In this document: positions 45,267 through 53,187 of the stretch, piece after piece
Layout of the letters: each line of letters starts with the position of its first letter
Numbering within the stretch: the stretch's first letter is position 1
From: CAWDBV01 sp963800705
Lineage (GTDB): Bacteria > Actinomycetota > Thermoleophilia > Solirubrobacterales > 70-9
DNA: 64,000 nucleotides
Direction of reading: 5' to 3'
Assembly: GCA_963800705.1 (NCBI GenBank)
Contig: CAWDBV010000002.1
Span: 434,001 to 498,000, forward strand
The notes under the pieces: generated by a model
The model's input: the letters and a program-made list of their open reading frames with translations, nothing else
Told to the model about the DNA's origin: nothing
Database searches by the model: none
Translations under genes and position numbers: made by a program

Positions 45267-45345
45267 TGACAAAGGCAAACCCGTCGCGAGGCGGGGGCGC
45301 AAAGCCCACGGGGCTCCGCTTGGGGAGTTGGCCGGGCTACCAAAG
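45267..45345 (+). promoter_or_regulatory. c-di-GMP-I riboswitch (GEMM class)
   Basis: Conserved segments are in order: AAAGGCAAACC at 45271; a P2 stem CCCGTC/GGCGGG capped by the GNRA loop GCGA; GGCGCAAAGCC (45295-45305); a second hairpin around GGGGCTCC and GGGAG; and TTGGCCGGGCTACC (45328-45341), which matches the terminal GCCGGGUUACC part of the family. It ends about 10 nt before the pilin start, and AAAGGAGG lies at its 3' edge, so ligand binding could control ribosome access. No strong terminator follows, favouring translational control. Confidence 0.85.
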
Positions 45346-45355
45346 GAGGAAGTAG

Positions 45356-45807
45356 ATGTTGCAGAAGATGCGCGAACGAATGGGACGCGAAGAGGGTTTC
45401 ACCCTCGTCGAGCTCCTGGTCGTCATGCTGATCCTCGGGATCCTGGCGGCGATCGCAATTCCCTCGTTCTTCAACCAGAGGGACAAGGCCCATGACGCGG
45501 ACGCCAAGGCGGACGCGCGTACGGCCCAGACGGCGATGGAGACATACGCCGTGGACCACAACGGTAACTACAACGGCCCGCCCGCTCCGGACGCGGCCGC
45601 TCTGCATGACATCGAGAACACGGTTCCGGTTGCAGGCACCAGCGTGCCGGCCGTCGGTGCCCAGCGTACACCGTTCAGACTACGTCTGACACCGGTACGA
45701 CGTTCAGCATCAGTCGCGCCGACACTGGCGTGGTCGATTCTGAGTGCAGCGACCACGGTGAAGGTGGTTGCCCGAGCGACGGAAACTGGGCCGGAGACGG
45801 CACCTGA
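45356..45807 (+). CDS. pilA: Type IV major pilin (3' frameshift)
   Basis: A prepilin with a 14-residue leader ends at G|FTLVELLVVMLILGILAAIAIP, with Glu5 of the mature protein present. The alpha-1 helix continues into FFNQRDKAHDADAKADARTAQTAMETYAVDHNGNY. As read the frame ends at 45814, but one missing base near 45663 is likely: the other frame gives YTVQTTSDTGTTFSISRADTG..SECSDHGEGGCPSDGNW and a stop at 45807, a classic pilin beta-sheet end with two Cys for the D-region disulfide. It follows the c-di-GMP riboswitch and is closed by a strong hairpin. Confidence 0.9.
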
Positions 45808-45847
45808 TCCGTAGCTGATCGACCAGCACCAGCTGGTCAGCACTGGC

Positions 45848-45876
45848 GAAGGGCGGGCCTGGATGGCCCGCCCTTC
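45848..45876 (+). terminator. Intrinsic terminator after pilin
   Basis: GAAGGGCGGGCC, loop TGGAT, GGCCCGCCCTTC (12-bp perfect stem), then GTTTGT. It separates the pilin transcript from pilD. Confidence 0.8.
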
Positions 45877-45905
45877 GTTTGTAGGGGTGGGTAGCGCGGT
45901 GCCCC

Positions 45906-45933
45906 TTTAGCGATCGGGGGCGTTGGCCGATGG
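45906..45933 (+). promoter_or_regulatory. FliA/WhiG-like promoter before pilD
   Basis: TTTA at 45906, 17 nt, CCGATGG at 45927, ending 10 nt before ATG 45944. The weakest of the five candidate boxes. Confidence 0.35.
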
Positions 45934-45943
45934 AAACGGGGAT

Positions 45944-46707
45944 ATGGCAGCCGTAGTCTCATTCGCATTCATCGGTGGTGCGATCGCCGGCAGCTTCGTC
46001 AGCGTCGTCGCCCACCGCGTGCCGCGCGGCGAGCTCGATCGTCGGGCCGCGCTCGGAGTGCCCGAGCTGCGGAGTCACGATCGCCGCCTACGACAACGTC
46101 CCGGTGCTCTCCTGGCTGATGCTGCGCGGCCATTGCCGCCATTGCGGCGCTCGGATCTCGGCGCGCTACCCGCGGTCGAGCTGGCCCTCGGCGCGCTGTT
46201 CGCCGCCGCCGCGTGGCCCTGCGCGGCGACCCCGCTGAGCTCGCGCTGGGCCTCGTGCTGTTGATGACCCTCGCCGCGATCACCCTCACCGACCTCGAGC
46301 GGCGGGTGATCCCGAACGCGATCCTCGCCGTCATCGGCGGTCGACCGGGATCGCGATCGTCGTCGCCACCGATCCTTCGAGCCTCCCCGAGCGGCGGCAT
46401 CGCGGCCGCCGGCGCGGGCGGCTTCCTGCTGCTGGCGGCGCTTGCCTACCGCGAGCGGCATGGGAATGGGCGACGTCAAGCTTGCCGCGCTTGATGGGGC
46501 TCTTCCTGGGCAGCGCGGTCGTCCCGGCGATGGTCGTCGCGCTCGCCTGCGGCGCCACGGTCGGCGTCGCGCTGATGCTGCGCGACGGGCTGCCGCCCGC
46601 AAACAGCGCGATCCCCTTCGGGCCGTTTCTGGCGCTCGGCGCCGTCGTCGGCCTGCTGGCCGGCGCCCGAGATCGTCGACTGGTACCTCGACTCATCCGT
46701 CGGCTAG
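45944..46707 (+). CDS. pilD: Prepilin peptidase PilD (about eight frameshifts)
   Basis: Pieced together over several frames the protein reads FIGGAIAGSFVSVVAHRVPRGESIVGPRSECPSCGVTIAAYDNVPVLSW, a second CRHCG pair, then LALGLVLLMTLAAITLTDLERRVIPN (first catalytic Asp), GGIAAAGAGGFLLLAALAYR, GMGMGDVKLAALMGLFLG (GMGxGDVK, second catalytic Asp) and PFGPFLALGAVVGLL, ending at TAG 46705-46707. Changes lie near 46038, 46165, 46210, 46337, 46390, 46455, 46488 and 46668. It cleaves and N-methylates prepilin. All functional motifs are intact, so multiple sequencing indels are suspected. Confidence 0.8.
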
Positions 46708-46734
46708 CCGGCCCTGGACGATCGATCTAGGCAC

Positions 46735-46762
46735 TCAAGTCAGGGGCGATCGTTCCGATTAG
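46735..46762 (+). promoter_or_regulatory. FliA/WhiG-like promoter before pilM
   Basis: TCAA at 46735, 16 nt, CCGATTAG at 46755, ending 7 nt before ATG 46770. Of the five boxes this one is closest to the sigma-28 spacing. Confidence 0.5.
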
Positions 46763-46769
46763 TCAACAG

Positions 46770-47824
46770 ATGTTCTCAACAAAGAACAACTCGGTGGTGG
46801 GGCTCGACTTGGAGGCGGGCAGCATCGCCGCGACCGAGGTGAGCGTGAACGGATCGGTCGAAGGTCACGCGGACGGCGATCGCGTCGCTGCGCCCCGGCG
46901 CCTTCGACGAAGGCGAGGTCGGCGACGCCGAAGCGCTGTCGCCGCGCTCAGCGCGCTGTTCTGTGAGCACAAGCTTTCGAAGTCGGTGCGGCTCGGGGTC
47001 GCCAACCAGCGCGTCTCGGTGCGCACCATGCGCCTGCCGCTGATCGAGGATCCCGAGGAGCTCGACACCGCCGTTCGCTTCCAGGCCCAGGACGAGCTGC
47101 CGATGCCGCTCGAGGATGCGGTGCTCGACTTCCAGGTTGCCGGCAAGCGCAAGGACGAGGACGGCGGACGGCAGATGGAGGTCGTCGCCGTCGCCGCGCG
47201 CCGCGACATGCTCGAGCGATGACCGAGGCGATGCGGTCCGCCGGGCTGCGCCCGGTCGGCATCGATCTCTCGGCGTTCGCGCATGATCCGCGCCCTCGGC
47301 GGCGAGGACACGAGCGAGCAGATGACGCTCTACTGCCACCTCGGCGACGTCACCAACCTCGCGGTCGCGAACGGCGACGATCTGCGTCTTCACGCGCGTG
47401 TCGCCGTTCGGCGTCGAGGAGATCGCGCAGAAGCTCGCCGAGCGCCGCGAGCTGCCGCTCGACGAGGCGCGTCGGCAGCTGGTCGTCGTCGGGCTCGAGG
47501 GCGAGGCCGGCGATCCTTCGATGAGCGGCGAACTCCGAGGACTCGGGGACGCGCGAGGTGCTCTCCGAGGGCGCCGGCAAGCTCGCCGCCGAGCTGCGGA
47601 TCTCGCTCGAGTTCTACGGCGCCCAGGAGGACGCGGCCGCCGTCGAGCGCCTCGTCCTCTGCGGGCACGGCAGCACGATTCCCGGACTTGCAGATCACCT
47701 CGAGAGCTCGCTCGGCCTCCGCGTCGACGAGGAGCGCCCGCGGGCGCTCGCCGATCTCGACGATCACGACGCCGCGCGGCTGACCGTCTCTTACGGCCTG
47801 GCGATCGAGGAGGCGCCAGCCTGA
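46770..47824 (+). CDS. pilM: Type IV pilus assembly protein PilM (about six frameshifts)
   Basis: An actin-like ATPase opening, NNSVVGLDLEAGSIAATEVSVNGSV, is followed by SKSVRLGVANQRVSVRTMRLP and AVRFQAQDELPMPLEDAVLDFQ, then LRPVGIDLSAFAMIRAL, LYCHLGDVTNLAVANGDDCVFTR, REVLSEGAGKLAAELRISLEFYGAQ and VLCGHGSTIPGLADHLESSLGL. Single-base changes near 46867, 46935, 47218, 47281, 47385 and 47535 split these segments. PilM links the cytoplasmic face to PilN. It ends at TGA 47822-47824, overlapping pilN by 1 nt. Confidence 0.82.
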
Positions 47825-48701
47825 TGCGCGCCGTCAACCTGATTCCGCCCCAGCATCGCCGCGGCGCCCTCGCCGGACGCGGTGGCGAGCTCGTCTCCTA
47901 CGCGTTGATCGGCGTGCTGGTCGCGGTCCTGATCGGCGTGCTCGCCGTGGTCTTCACCAGCAACCAGGTCTCCGACCGCGAGACCGAGATCGCCGAGCTG
48001 CAGCAGGAGCAGCAGGACGCTAAGGCGCGCGCCGACGCGCTGCAGTCGTTCGCGAGCTTCCGCACCATGCAGGCAGCCCGCACCGCGACCGTCTCCAGCC
48101 TCGCCAAGAGCCGCTTCGACTGGGAGCGCGTGGTGCAGCGAGCTCTCGCGCGTGATCCCGAGCGACATCTGGCTGACCCGGCTCACCGGGACCGTGCTGC
48201 CCAGCGTCAGCGTCGAGGGCGCCACCGCGCTCTCGGCCCGGCAGAGCGTCGCCGGTCCGGCGATCGAGATCGTCGGCTGCGCGAGCAGCCAGGATGCCGT
48301 CGCCGGCTTCGTCTCAGCGCTCGAGGACATCGACGGCGTGACCCGGGTCGGCGTGCAGAGCGCCGAGAAGGCAGATGCCGGCGCTCGCTCCGACCGCCAC
48401 CGGCGGTGCCGTCACCGGTGACGACTGCCGCACCCGCGACTTCATCTCCAAGTTTGAGCTCGTCGCCGCCTTCGACGCGGTCCCGGCGCCCGCCGTGGCG
48501 GCGGTCCCGGGGGCCCCGGCGCCCACCACCCCTGCACCCACCACCCCGGCTCCGGGCACCCCGGCACCGACCACACCGCCTCCGGGCGACGAGTCGGCCG
48601 CCGGCGCTCAGCAGGAGCAGGTCACTTCGCGCCAGTCCGCTGTGACGCAGTCCAACGAGGCGCGCCAAAAGGCCGACGCCGTCATGGGGGCCGGCAAGTG
48701 A
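47824..48701 (+). CDS. pilN: Type IV pilus assembly protein PilN (two frameshifts)
   Basis: The N-terminal MRAVNLIPPQHRR is the PilM-binding peptide (family consensus INLLP). A membrane helix (SYALIGVLVAVLIGVLAVVF) and a coiled coil (TEIAELQQEQQDAKARADALQSF) follow, then SRVIPSDIWLTRLTGTVLPSVSVEG and ASSQDAVAGFVSALEDIDGVTRVGVQSAEK. One extra base each near 48143 and 48375 breaks the frame. The C-terminus has a long Pro/Thr/Ala linker and a short helix, unusual for PilN. It overlaps pilO by 4 nt. Confidence 0.82.
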
Positions 48702-49534
48702 GCGCCAGCAACCGAAACCTGCTCGTCATCCTCGGCGGTCTCGCGCTCGTCGCCGCCTTCTGGTTCATGATCTTGGGCCCGAAGCGCGACAAGGCCGCGG
48801 AGCTCGGATCCAAGGTCGACGAGCTCGAGAAGTCTGTCGCGGCCGAGAAGGATCGCGCCGAGTTCGCCGAGCAGGCCCGCGAGGAGTTCCCGCACAACTA
48901 CCAGCGGCTCGTCGTGCTCGGCAAGGCGGTCCCCGAGAACGCGGACACCGCCTCCTACCTGGTGCAGATGAGCGAGATCGCCGATCAGGCCGGGGTCGAC
49001 TTCCGCGGCATCGAGCTCGACGACAGCGCCGGTGCCGCGGCCCCGGCGGCGCAGCCCGGCGTGGGCGCCGCCCCGCCGGCCACCAGCCAGCCCTCGGCCG
49101 AGGCGGCCCCTGGTGAAGAGCCCCAGCCCGCAAGCGCGGCCAGCCCCGCCGCAGCACCCGCCCCGACCGAGGCGACCGCCTCGACGCTCCCGATCGGCGC
49201 CACGATCGGGCCCGCCGGGCTCCCGCTCCAGCGCTACAAGCTCAACTTCTCGGGCGACTTCTTCAACGTCTCGAGCTTCGTCCAGGGCCTTGACCGCATG
49301 GTCTCCGACACCGGCGGCCGCGTCGTGGTCGACGGACGCCTGACGACGATCGACGGCTTCGCGCTCACCGCCGACAAGAAGGACGGCCTGCCGAAGCTCA
49401 ACGCCTCTTTCATCGTCACCACCTTCCTGACCCCGCCCGAGCAGGGGCTGACCGCGGGCGCGACCCCCACCGCGCCCCCGGCCGTCCCCGGGCAGGAGCC
49501 GCTGCAAACCGCGAGCACCGGAGGCTCGGAGTGA
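48698..49534 (+). CDS. pilO: Type IV pilus assembly protein PilO
   Basis: 278 residues, intact, GTG 48698. A membrane helix (LLVILGGLALVAAFWFMIL) is followed by a coiled coil (KAAELGSKVDELEKSVAAEKDRAEFAEQAREEF), YQRLVVLGKAVPENADTASYLVQMSEIADQAGVDFRGIEL, an Ala/Pro insert of about 60 residues, and the ferredoxin-like YKLNFSGDFFNVSSFVQGLDRMV. It partners PilN in the alignment subcomplex. The inserted Ala/Pro stretch is longer than in proteobacterial PilO. It overlaps the next gene by 4 nt. Confidence 0.88.
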   Translation: MSASNRNLLVILGGLALVAAFWFMILGPKRDKAAELGSKVDELEKSVAAEKDRAEFAEQAREEFPHNYQRLVVLGKAVPENADTASYLVQMSEIADQAGVDFRGIELDDSAGAAAPAAQPGVGAAPPATSQPSAEAAPGEEPQPASAASPAAAPAPTEATASTLPIGATIGPAGLPLQRYKLNFSGDFFNVSSFVQGLDRMVSDTGGRVVVDGRLTTIDGFALTADKKDGLPKLNASFIVTTFLTPPEQGLTAGATPTAPPAVPGQEPLQTASTGGSE

Positions 49535-50373
49535 AAAACCGGATGCCGAAGATGCCAGACGGGATACCGAAGCCGGTCACCGACGCGATCGAGGGCCTGC
49601 GCGAGAAGCGCCTGCTGCCCGTCGCGATCGGGCTGCTGGTCGCGATCGTCGCGCTGCCGGTCGTGCTCTCGAACGGCTCCGAGGCCCCGCCGCCGAAGAG
49701 CGACGGTGAGAGCACCGCCGCCGAGACCGCGTTCCAGCTCGCCCCGGAGACCCAGCCGGTCGTGCTCGCCTCAGACGAGGGTGTCCGCGACTACAAGGAG
49801 CGGCTCGGCGAGGCCGCCAAGAACCCCTTCGTCCAGCAGTTCACCGCCCCTGAGGGCGGTGAGGCCGCCTCGACCGAGGGCAGTGCCTCGACCGCAGATA
49901 CCTCGGCGAGCGCCGGTAGTGTCACCGCCTCGATCCCCAGCACCGGGGGCGGCTCGACCAAGAAGAAGGACTCGACCAGTAAGCCCGGGAGCTCCGGATC
50001 TGCTGGCGTCGGCCCGAGCACCTCCCAGGCGAAGCCCGAGACTCAGACGGTCAACTACACGATCGACGCCTGGGTCGGGCACGGGAACGACATGAAGCTC
50101 CGCGAGGGGATCGAGCGGCTCACCTTCCTCCCCAACGACCAGAGCCCGCAGGTCGTCTTCGTCGGAGTCTCCAACGACAAGAAGCGGGCCCTGTTCACGG
50201 TCTCGCGCAGCGTGCTCGGCGTCACCGGCGACGGGATCTGCCTGCTGAGCAGCTGCGACCTGCTCTCGCTCGCGGAGGGCAAGGCCGCCACCTTCGTGCT
50301 CAGCGCCGACAACCTGCTCTACAGCGTCAAGCTGGTCCGCATCAACCGCGTCGTCGGCGCCGAAGGCCCGTAA
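49531..50373 (+). CDS. Membrane protein at the PilP position of the pilus operon
   Basis: 280 residues. One membrane helix (LLPVAIGLLVAIVALPVVL, about 33-51) is followed by AAKNPFVQQF, a Ser/Thr/Gly linker, and a C-terminal beta domain (VNYTIDAWVGHGNDMKLREGIERLTFLPNDQSPQVVFVGVSNDKKRALFTVS..GDGICLLSSCDLLSLAEGKAATF). The KNPF motif followed by a flexible linker and a small beta domain resembles PilP or GspC in plan, but it is not a lipoprotein and no secretin exists here. No firm family. Confidence 0.65.
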   Translation: MKNRMPKMPDGIPKPVTDAIEGLREKRLLPVAIGLLVAIVALPVVLSNGSEAPPPKSDGESTAAETAFQLAPETQPVVLASDEGVRDYKERLGEAAKNPFVQQFTAPEGGEAASTEGSASTADTSASAGSVTASIPSTGGGSTKKKDSTSKPGSSGSAGVGPSTSQAKPETQTVNYTIDAWVGHGNDMKLREGIERLTFLPNDQSPQVVFVGVSNDKKRALFTVSRSVLGVTGDGICLLSSCDLLSLAEGKAATFVLSADNLLYSVKLVRINRVVGAEGP

Positions 50374-50379
50374 CACCCA

Positions 50380-50419
50380 CCCGCCACCTCCTCGCGCTTC
50401 GCGCTGCGGGGGTGCGGGG
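50380..50419. repeat. REP-like palindrome (inverted copy)
   Basis: Its reverse complement has the order CCGCACCCCCGCAGCGCGAAG..GGAGGTGGCGG, which matches the copy at 51621 at nearly every base but lies in the opposite direction. The inner GCGCGAAGCGC-type hairpin would fold on either strand. It sits between the pilus operon end and the TAGGGT box at 50421. Confidence 0.6.
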
Positions 50420-50432
50420 TTAGGGTTCCTCT

Positions 50433-51236
50433 GTGGAGCAGAGGCTCGGGAGTTATGAATGGGCGAGGCAGACCGGAGGCGCGCTCACCGCGAAAGAGCG
50501 CCGGCGGCTGATTGCGGCGATCGCGCGCTCCTATCACCGGCTGCTTCTCGACAGGACGAAGCTCGCCACCGGAAGGGTGCCGAAGCGAGCCCGCGAGATC
50601 GAGCCGGCCTCGATCCTGCCACCCGACTCGGCCTTCGCCCGCGAGGCCGAGGAGGCCTGCGCCGAGCAGCCCGAGGTCGTGATCGGCCACTCCTACCGCA
50701 CCTGGGTGTTCGGCACCGCCCTGTCGCGCTTCGACGGCGCCGAGCCCGACCGCGAGCTCTTCTACGTCGCCGCGCTGCTCCACGACGCCGGGATCGCCGA
50801 GCCGACCGCCGACCGTGACTTCACGATCGCCAGCGCCGACATCGCGCTCGACGTGGCGAAACGAAGCGGGGTGGAGGGGGAGCGCTCGACCGCGATCGCC
50901 GACGGGATCTGCGGCCACATCACCCCGGGGGCGAAGGCGGACGAGGACCCGATCGCCTACTACGTCCAGGGCGGCGCCGTCACCGACCTGCTCGGCCTGC
51001 GTCGCTGCGAGATCTCGAAACGGGTGCGGCAGATGGCCGACTCCGAGCACCCGCGCGGCGACGTCCGCCGCGAGCTCGCGCGGATGTGGCGCGCCGAGTC
51101 GAAGGCGGTCCCGAAGGGCCGCGCGGCGTTGCTCAGCCGCTGGGCGAGGTTCCCGCTCGCCGCCCGCTTCGGCCCGTCGGGCGGACTGAAAGCAACCGCT
51201 TCACTTAGTGAAGCTTTAGCGCTATACTCGCTGTAG
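50433..51236 (+). CDS. HD-domain hydrolase
   Basis: 267 residues from GTG 50433, which lies 6 nt after TAGGGT (50421-50426). The HD fold shows as VVIGHSYRTWVFGTALSRF, ELFYVAALLHDAGIAE (His-Asp pair near residue 119), ERSTAIADGICGHITPG and ADEDPIAYYVQGGAVTDLLGLR. The pattern is close to the cyanamide-hydratase-like HD proteins, with no GYP motif for c-di-GMP hydrolysis. Substrate unknown. Its last 40 bases contain the operator and promoter of the next gene. Confidence 0.75.
   Translation: MEQRLGSYEWARQTGGALTAKERRRLIAAIARSYHRLLLDRTKLATGRVPKRAREIEPASILPPDSAFAREAEEACAEQPEVVIGHSYRTWVFGTALSRFDGAEPDRELFYVAALLHDAGIAEPTADRDFTIASADIALDVAKRSGVEGERSTAIADGICGHITPGAKADEDPIAYYVQGGAVTDLLGLRRCEISKRVRQMADSEHPRGDVRRELARMWRAESKAVPKGRAALLSRWARFPLAARFGPSGGLKATASLSEALALYSL
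51198..51228 (+). promoter_or_regulatory. Promoter with 17-bp palindromic operator for the HxlR gene
   Basis: GCTTCACTTAGTGAAGC (51198-51214) is a perfect 8-bp inverted repeat around one base. It covers a -35-like TTCACT (51200-51205), which is 17 nt from TATACT (51223-51228). HxlR regulators bind such palindromes, so autoregulation is likely. It lies inside the 3' end of the HD gene. Confidence 0.65.
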
Positions 51237-51274
51237 CGAGGGCCTGAGGAGAGCCTCCTCGAAGCCCTTGGTTG

Positions 51275-51611
51275 ATGACCGTCTACGACTCAAAATGCCC
51301 GGTCTGCCGCACGGCCGAGATCATCTCCGGCAAGTGGACCCTCCTCGTCATCAGGGACCTCAGCGACGCGAGCCGCCGCTTCTGCGAGCTCGAGCGCTCG
51401 CTCGATGGGATCAGCCCGCGGACGCTCTCGCTTGCGTCTGCGCGCGCTCGAGGAGCAGGGGATCGTCGAGCGGCGCACCTATCCCGAGGTCCCGCCGCGG
51501 GTCGAGTACGCGCTCACCGAGAAGGGCACAGCGCTCGTGCCGCTGATCGAGGACATGCGCAGCTACGGCCGCCGCTGGCTGCCGCAAGACCGCACCCCAG
51601 TAGCCGCCTAG
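51275..51611 (+). CDS. HxlR-family transcriptional regulator (frameshifted)
   Basis: About 111 residues. CPVCRTAEIISGKWTLLVIRDLSDASRRFCELERSLDGISPRTLS is the HxlR winged helix with the conserved Cys. After one extra base near 51430 the frame gives LRLRALEEQGIVERRTYPEVPPRVEYALTEKG and IEDMRSYGRRW. The Cys pair at the N-terminus (CPVC) may sense electrophiles or redox. ATG 51275 or TTG 51272 may start it. Downstream of its own palindromic promoter. Confidence 0.85.
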
Positions 51612-51620
51612 AGAAGACAC

Positions 51621-51659
51621 CCGGCACCCCCGGAGCGCGAAGCGCGAGGAGGTGGCCGG
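51621..51659. repeat. REP-like palindrome
   Basis: CCGGCACC pairs with GGTGGCCGG around an inner GCGCGAAGCGC hairpin, 9 nt after the HxlR stop. With the inverted copy at 50380 it brackets the HD-HxlR gene pair. Confidence 0.6.
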
Positions 51660-51712
51660 TGAATGCCGGCTTGCAGCTGGAGGCGCCGCCCGCTGGCGGA
51701 GAACCGTGAGCC

Positions 51713-52848
51713 ATGCCTGGCGACGCGGGAAACGACGAGGACCTGCTCGGGATCGCGAGCGCGGTCGCCAACTTCTCCGATCTCACCGACTCCGAGCCTG
51801 ACGACCCCCCGACGGAAGTAACCGAACCCTCGCCCGGCATCCCCGGACGCGAAGCGGAGGAGATGCCGGTTGATGAGGGGAACCCGGGCGAAGCGCTCGT
51901 GCCGCTCCTCGGCATGCGGATGGCGGTCGCGTCGGTCGATCTCGGCTACGCGAAGCTCGTCCGCGCCCGCAGCCTCGAGCGCGCCCCCGATGAGGTGCTC
52001 GGCTCGGGCGAAAACGTCTTCGCGTTGATCGAGTGCGGCCCGAGCCCGCAGGCGCCGCTCGCCGCCACCGAGGGGCTACGGCGGCTGGTTACGACGCTGC
52101 GACTGCTGAAGCCCGGCGGGGTCGGGCTCTGCCCGACGGCTGGGCGCTCGACGCAAGCGGCTGGAAGCGGTTCGCGACCGGCGCCGGCGAGCCACGCCCA
52201 GGCGGCTACGAGCTTTCCTACACCGATGCCGACGGCAGCTGATCAAGCTTTCCAAGGGGATCGCCAGCCGCCGCGCGCGAACGCCCTCATTTGCCTGGGC
52301 GCTGTCGCGCTTCGACCTCGGCGCGGAGCGCCCGAACCAGGTCGAGGGGCTGAGCGACTACCTGCTCGCGCTGCGGGCGCTGCTCGACGGCGGAGGGCCG
52401 GCGAACGTCGGCTTCACCGCGCGCGCCGCGGCGCTCTGCAGCGGCGCCGAGGGGCGCGACGAGGTTCGCGCCACGCTCGAGCTCGGCATCGCGCTCGAGC
52501 GCAAGCTGATGGCCGGCGAGCGGATCGCCCCCGGCGACGGATCGCCGCTGTCCTCGATCGCGGCGACGGAAGAGATGCTCCGCGGCCTGCTGCGCGGGAT
52601 GGCGAGCGGCGAGCTCGGCTCCGACCTTCGGATCACCGCCGACGAGATCCTGCTCGCGGACGGCATCCGCGCCGGCGAGGGCTCGGCGATCCCAGATCGG
52701 CGGCACCGCCGAGTGGGGCCTCGCGGAGCCCGAAGTGCCCGAGCCGGACATCCCCAAACACCCCACTACCGACTGGCGGATTCCGGACCTCGAGGAGGCC
52801 GAGCGGATCGTCGCCGAGCAGGGCGAGGTGATCCCTCGCCCGACCTGA
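51713..52848 (+). CDS. Conserved protein of unknown function (three frameshifts)
   Basis: Read over the shifts the protein has VASVDLGYAKLVRARSLERAPDEVLG, AATEGLRRLVTTLRLLKPGGVGLCPDGWALDASGWKRFATG, YELSYTDADGS, IKLSKGIASRRARTPSFAWALSRFDLG, FTARAAALCSGAEGRDEVRATLELGIALERKL and WRIPDLEEAERIVAEQGEVIPRPT. Changes lie near 52135, 52240 and 52690. The first 50 codons include a REP-like element, so the natural start may lie after it. No family recognised; it precedes the small gene and the ArsA pair. Confidence 0.5.
51834..51869. repeat. REP-like palindrome inside a coding frame
   Basis: CCGGCATC and GATGCCGG pair perfectly (8 bp), with CGCGAAGCG in the centre. If the upstream start is used, it encodes PGIPGREAEEMPV. 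Confidence 0.55.
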
Positions 52849-53173
52849 GCACGACCCCGGATCCGGCGCCCGTCGCAGGAACGGACCCCCCTTACGTCGA
52901 ACCAAGTCCCTCAATGGAGGAGAGCGGCCACACCCCCGATCTTTCCGAGGCCACAGAGGCCCCCGACGTGCCCGACTGGCTCAGCCAGACTGCGCGAGGG
53001 ACCGGTCGAGTGGCCTCGTTTGCCGCCCCGAAGCCGAAGAGCGAGCGCCAGCCGCGCCGCCGGCCGAGCCCCGAGTCCGAGGAACAGGTCCGTTTCCTGT
53101 TCCCGGTTCCCGACGAGGGCGACTGGTCGGTCGGCGACTTCGGCGAGCGCGCAAGCGCAAGCGCGGCGCCTAG
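52845..53173 (+). CDS. Small hydrophilic protein, start uncertain, 3' frameshift
   Basis: A frame from CTG 52845 overlaps the preceding TGA as CTGA, in the way GTGA overlaps do elsewhere here; ATG 52914 is the first normal start but has no ribosome site. The product has DLSEATEAPDVPDWLSQTARG, a basic stretch and EEQVRFLFPVPDEGDWSVGDFGER. Near 53155 the frame is off by one; the corrected end KRKRGA stops at TAG 53171-53173 inside a palindrome. Unknown function. Confidence 0.4.
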
Positions 53174-53187
53174 CGCGGCTAGGCGCC
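53165..53187. terminator. Palindrome shared by two convergent stop codons
   Basis: GGCGCCTAG, loop CGCGG, CTAGGCGCC: a 9-bp perfect stem in which the TAG of the plus-strand gene and the TAG of the minus-strand ArsA gene are both part of the stem. A bidirectional terminator is likely. Confidence 0.55.

Noticed and set aside
45944..46707. pilD as a true pseudogene
   Set aside because: Both catalytic Asp motifs, the Cys pairs and the membrane helices are intact after joining frames; decay would have removed some. Kept as a gene pending better sequence.
43952..48701. Programmed ribosomal frameshifting in the pil operon
   Set aside because: The shifts are at many unrelated places without slippery heptamers or downstream knots, and in both directions. 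Errors in the sequence explain them better.
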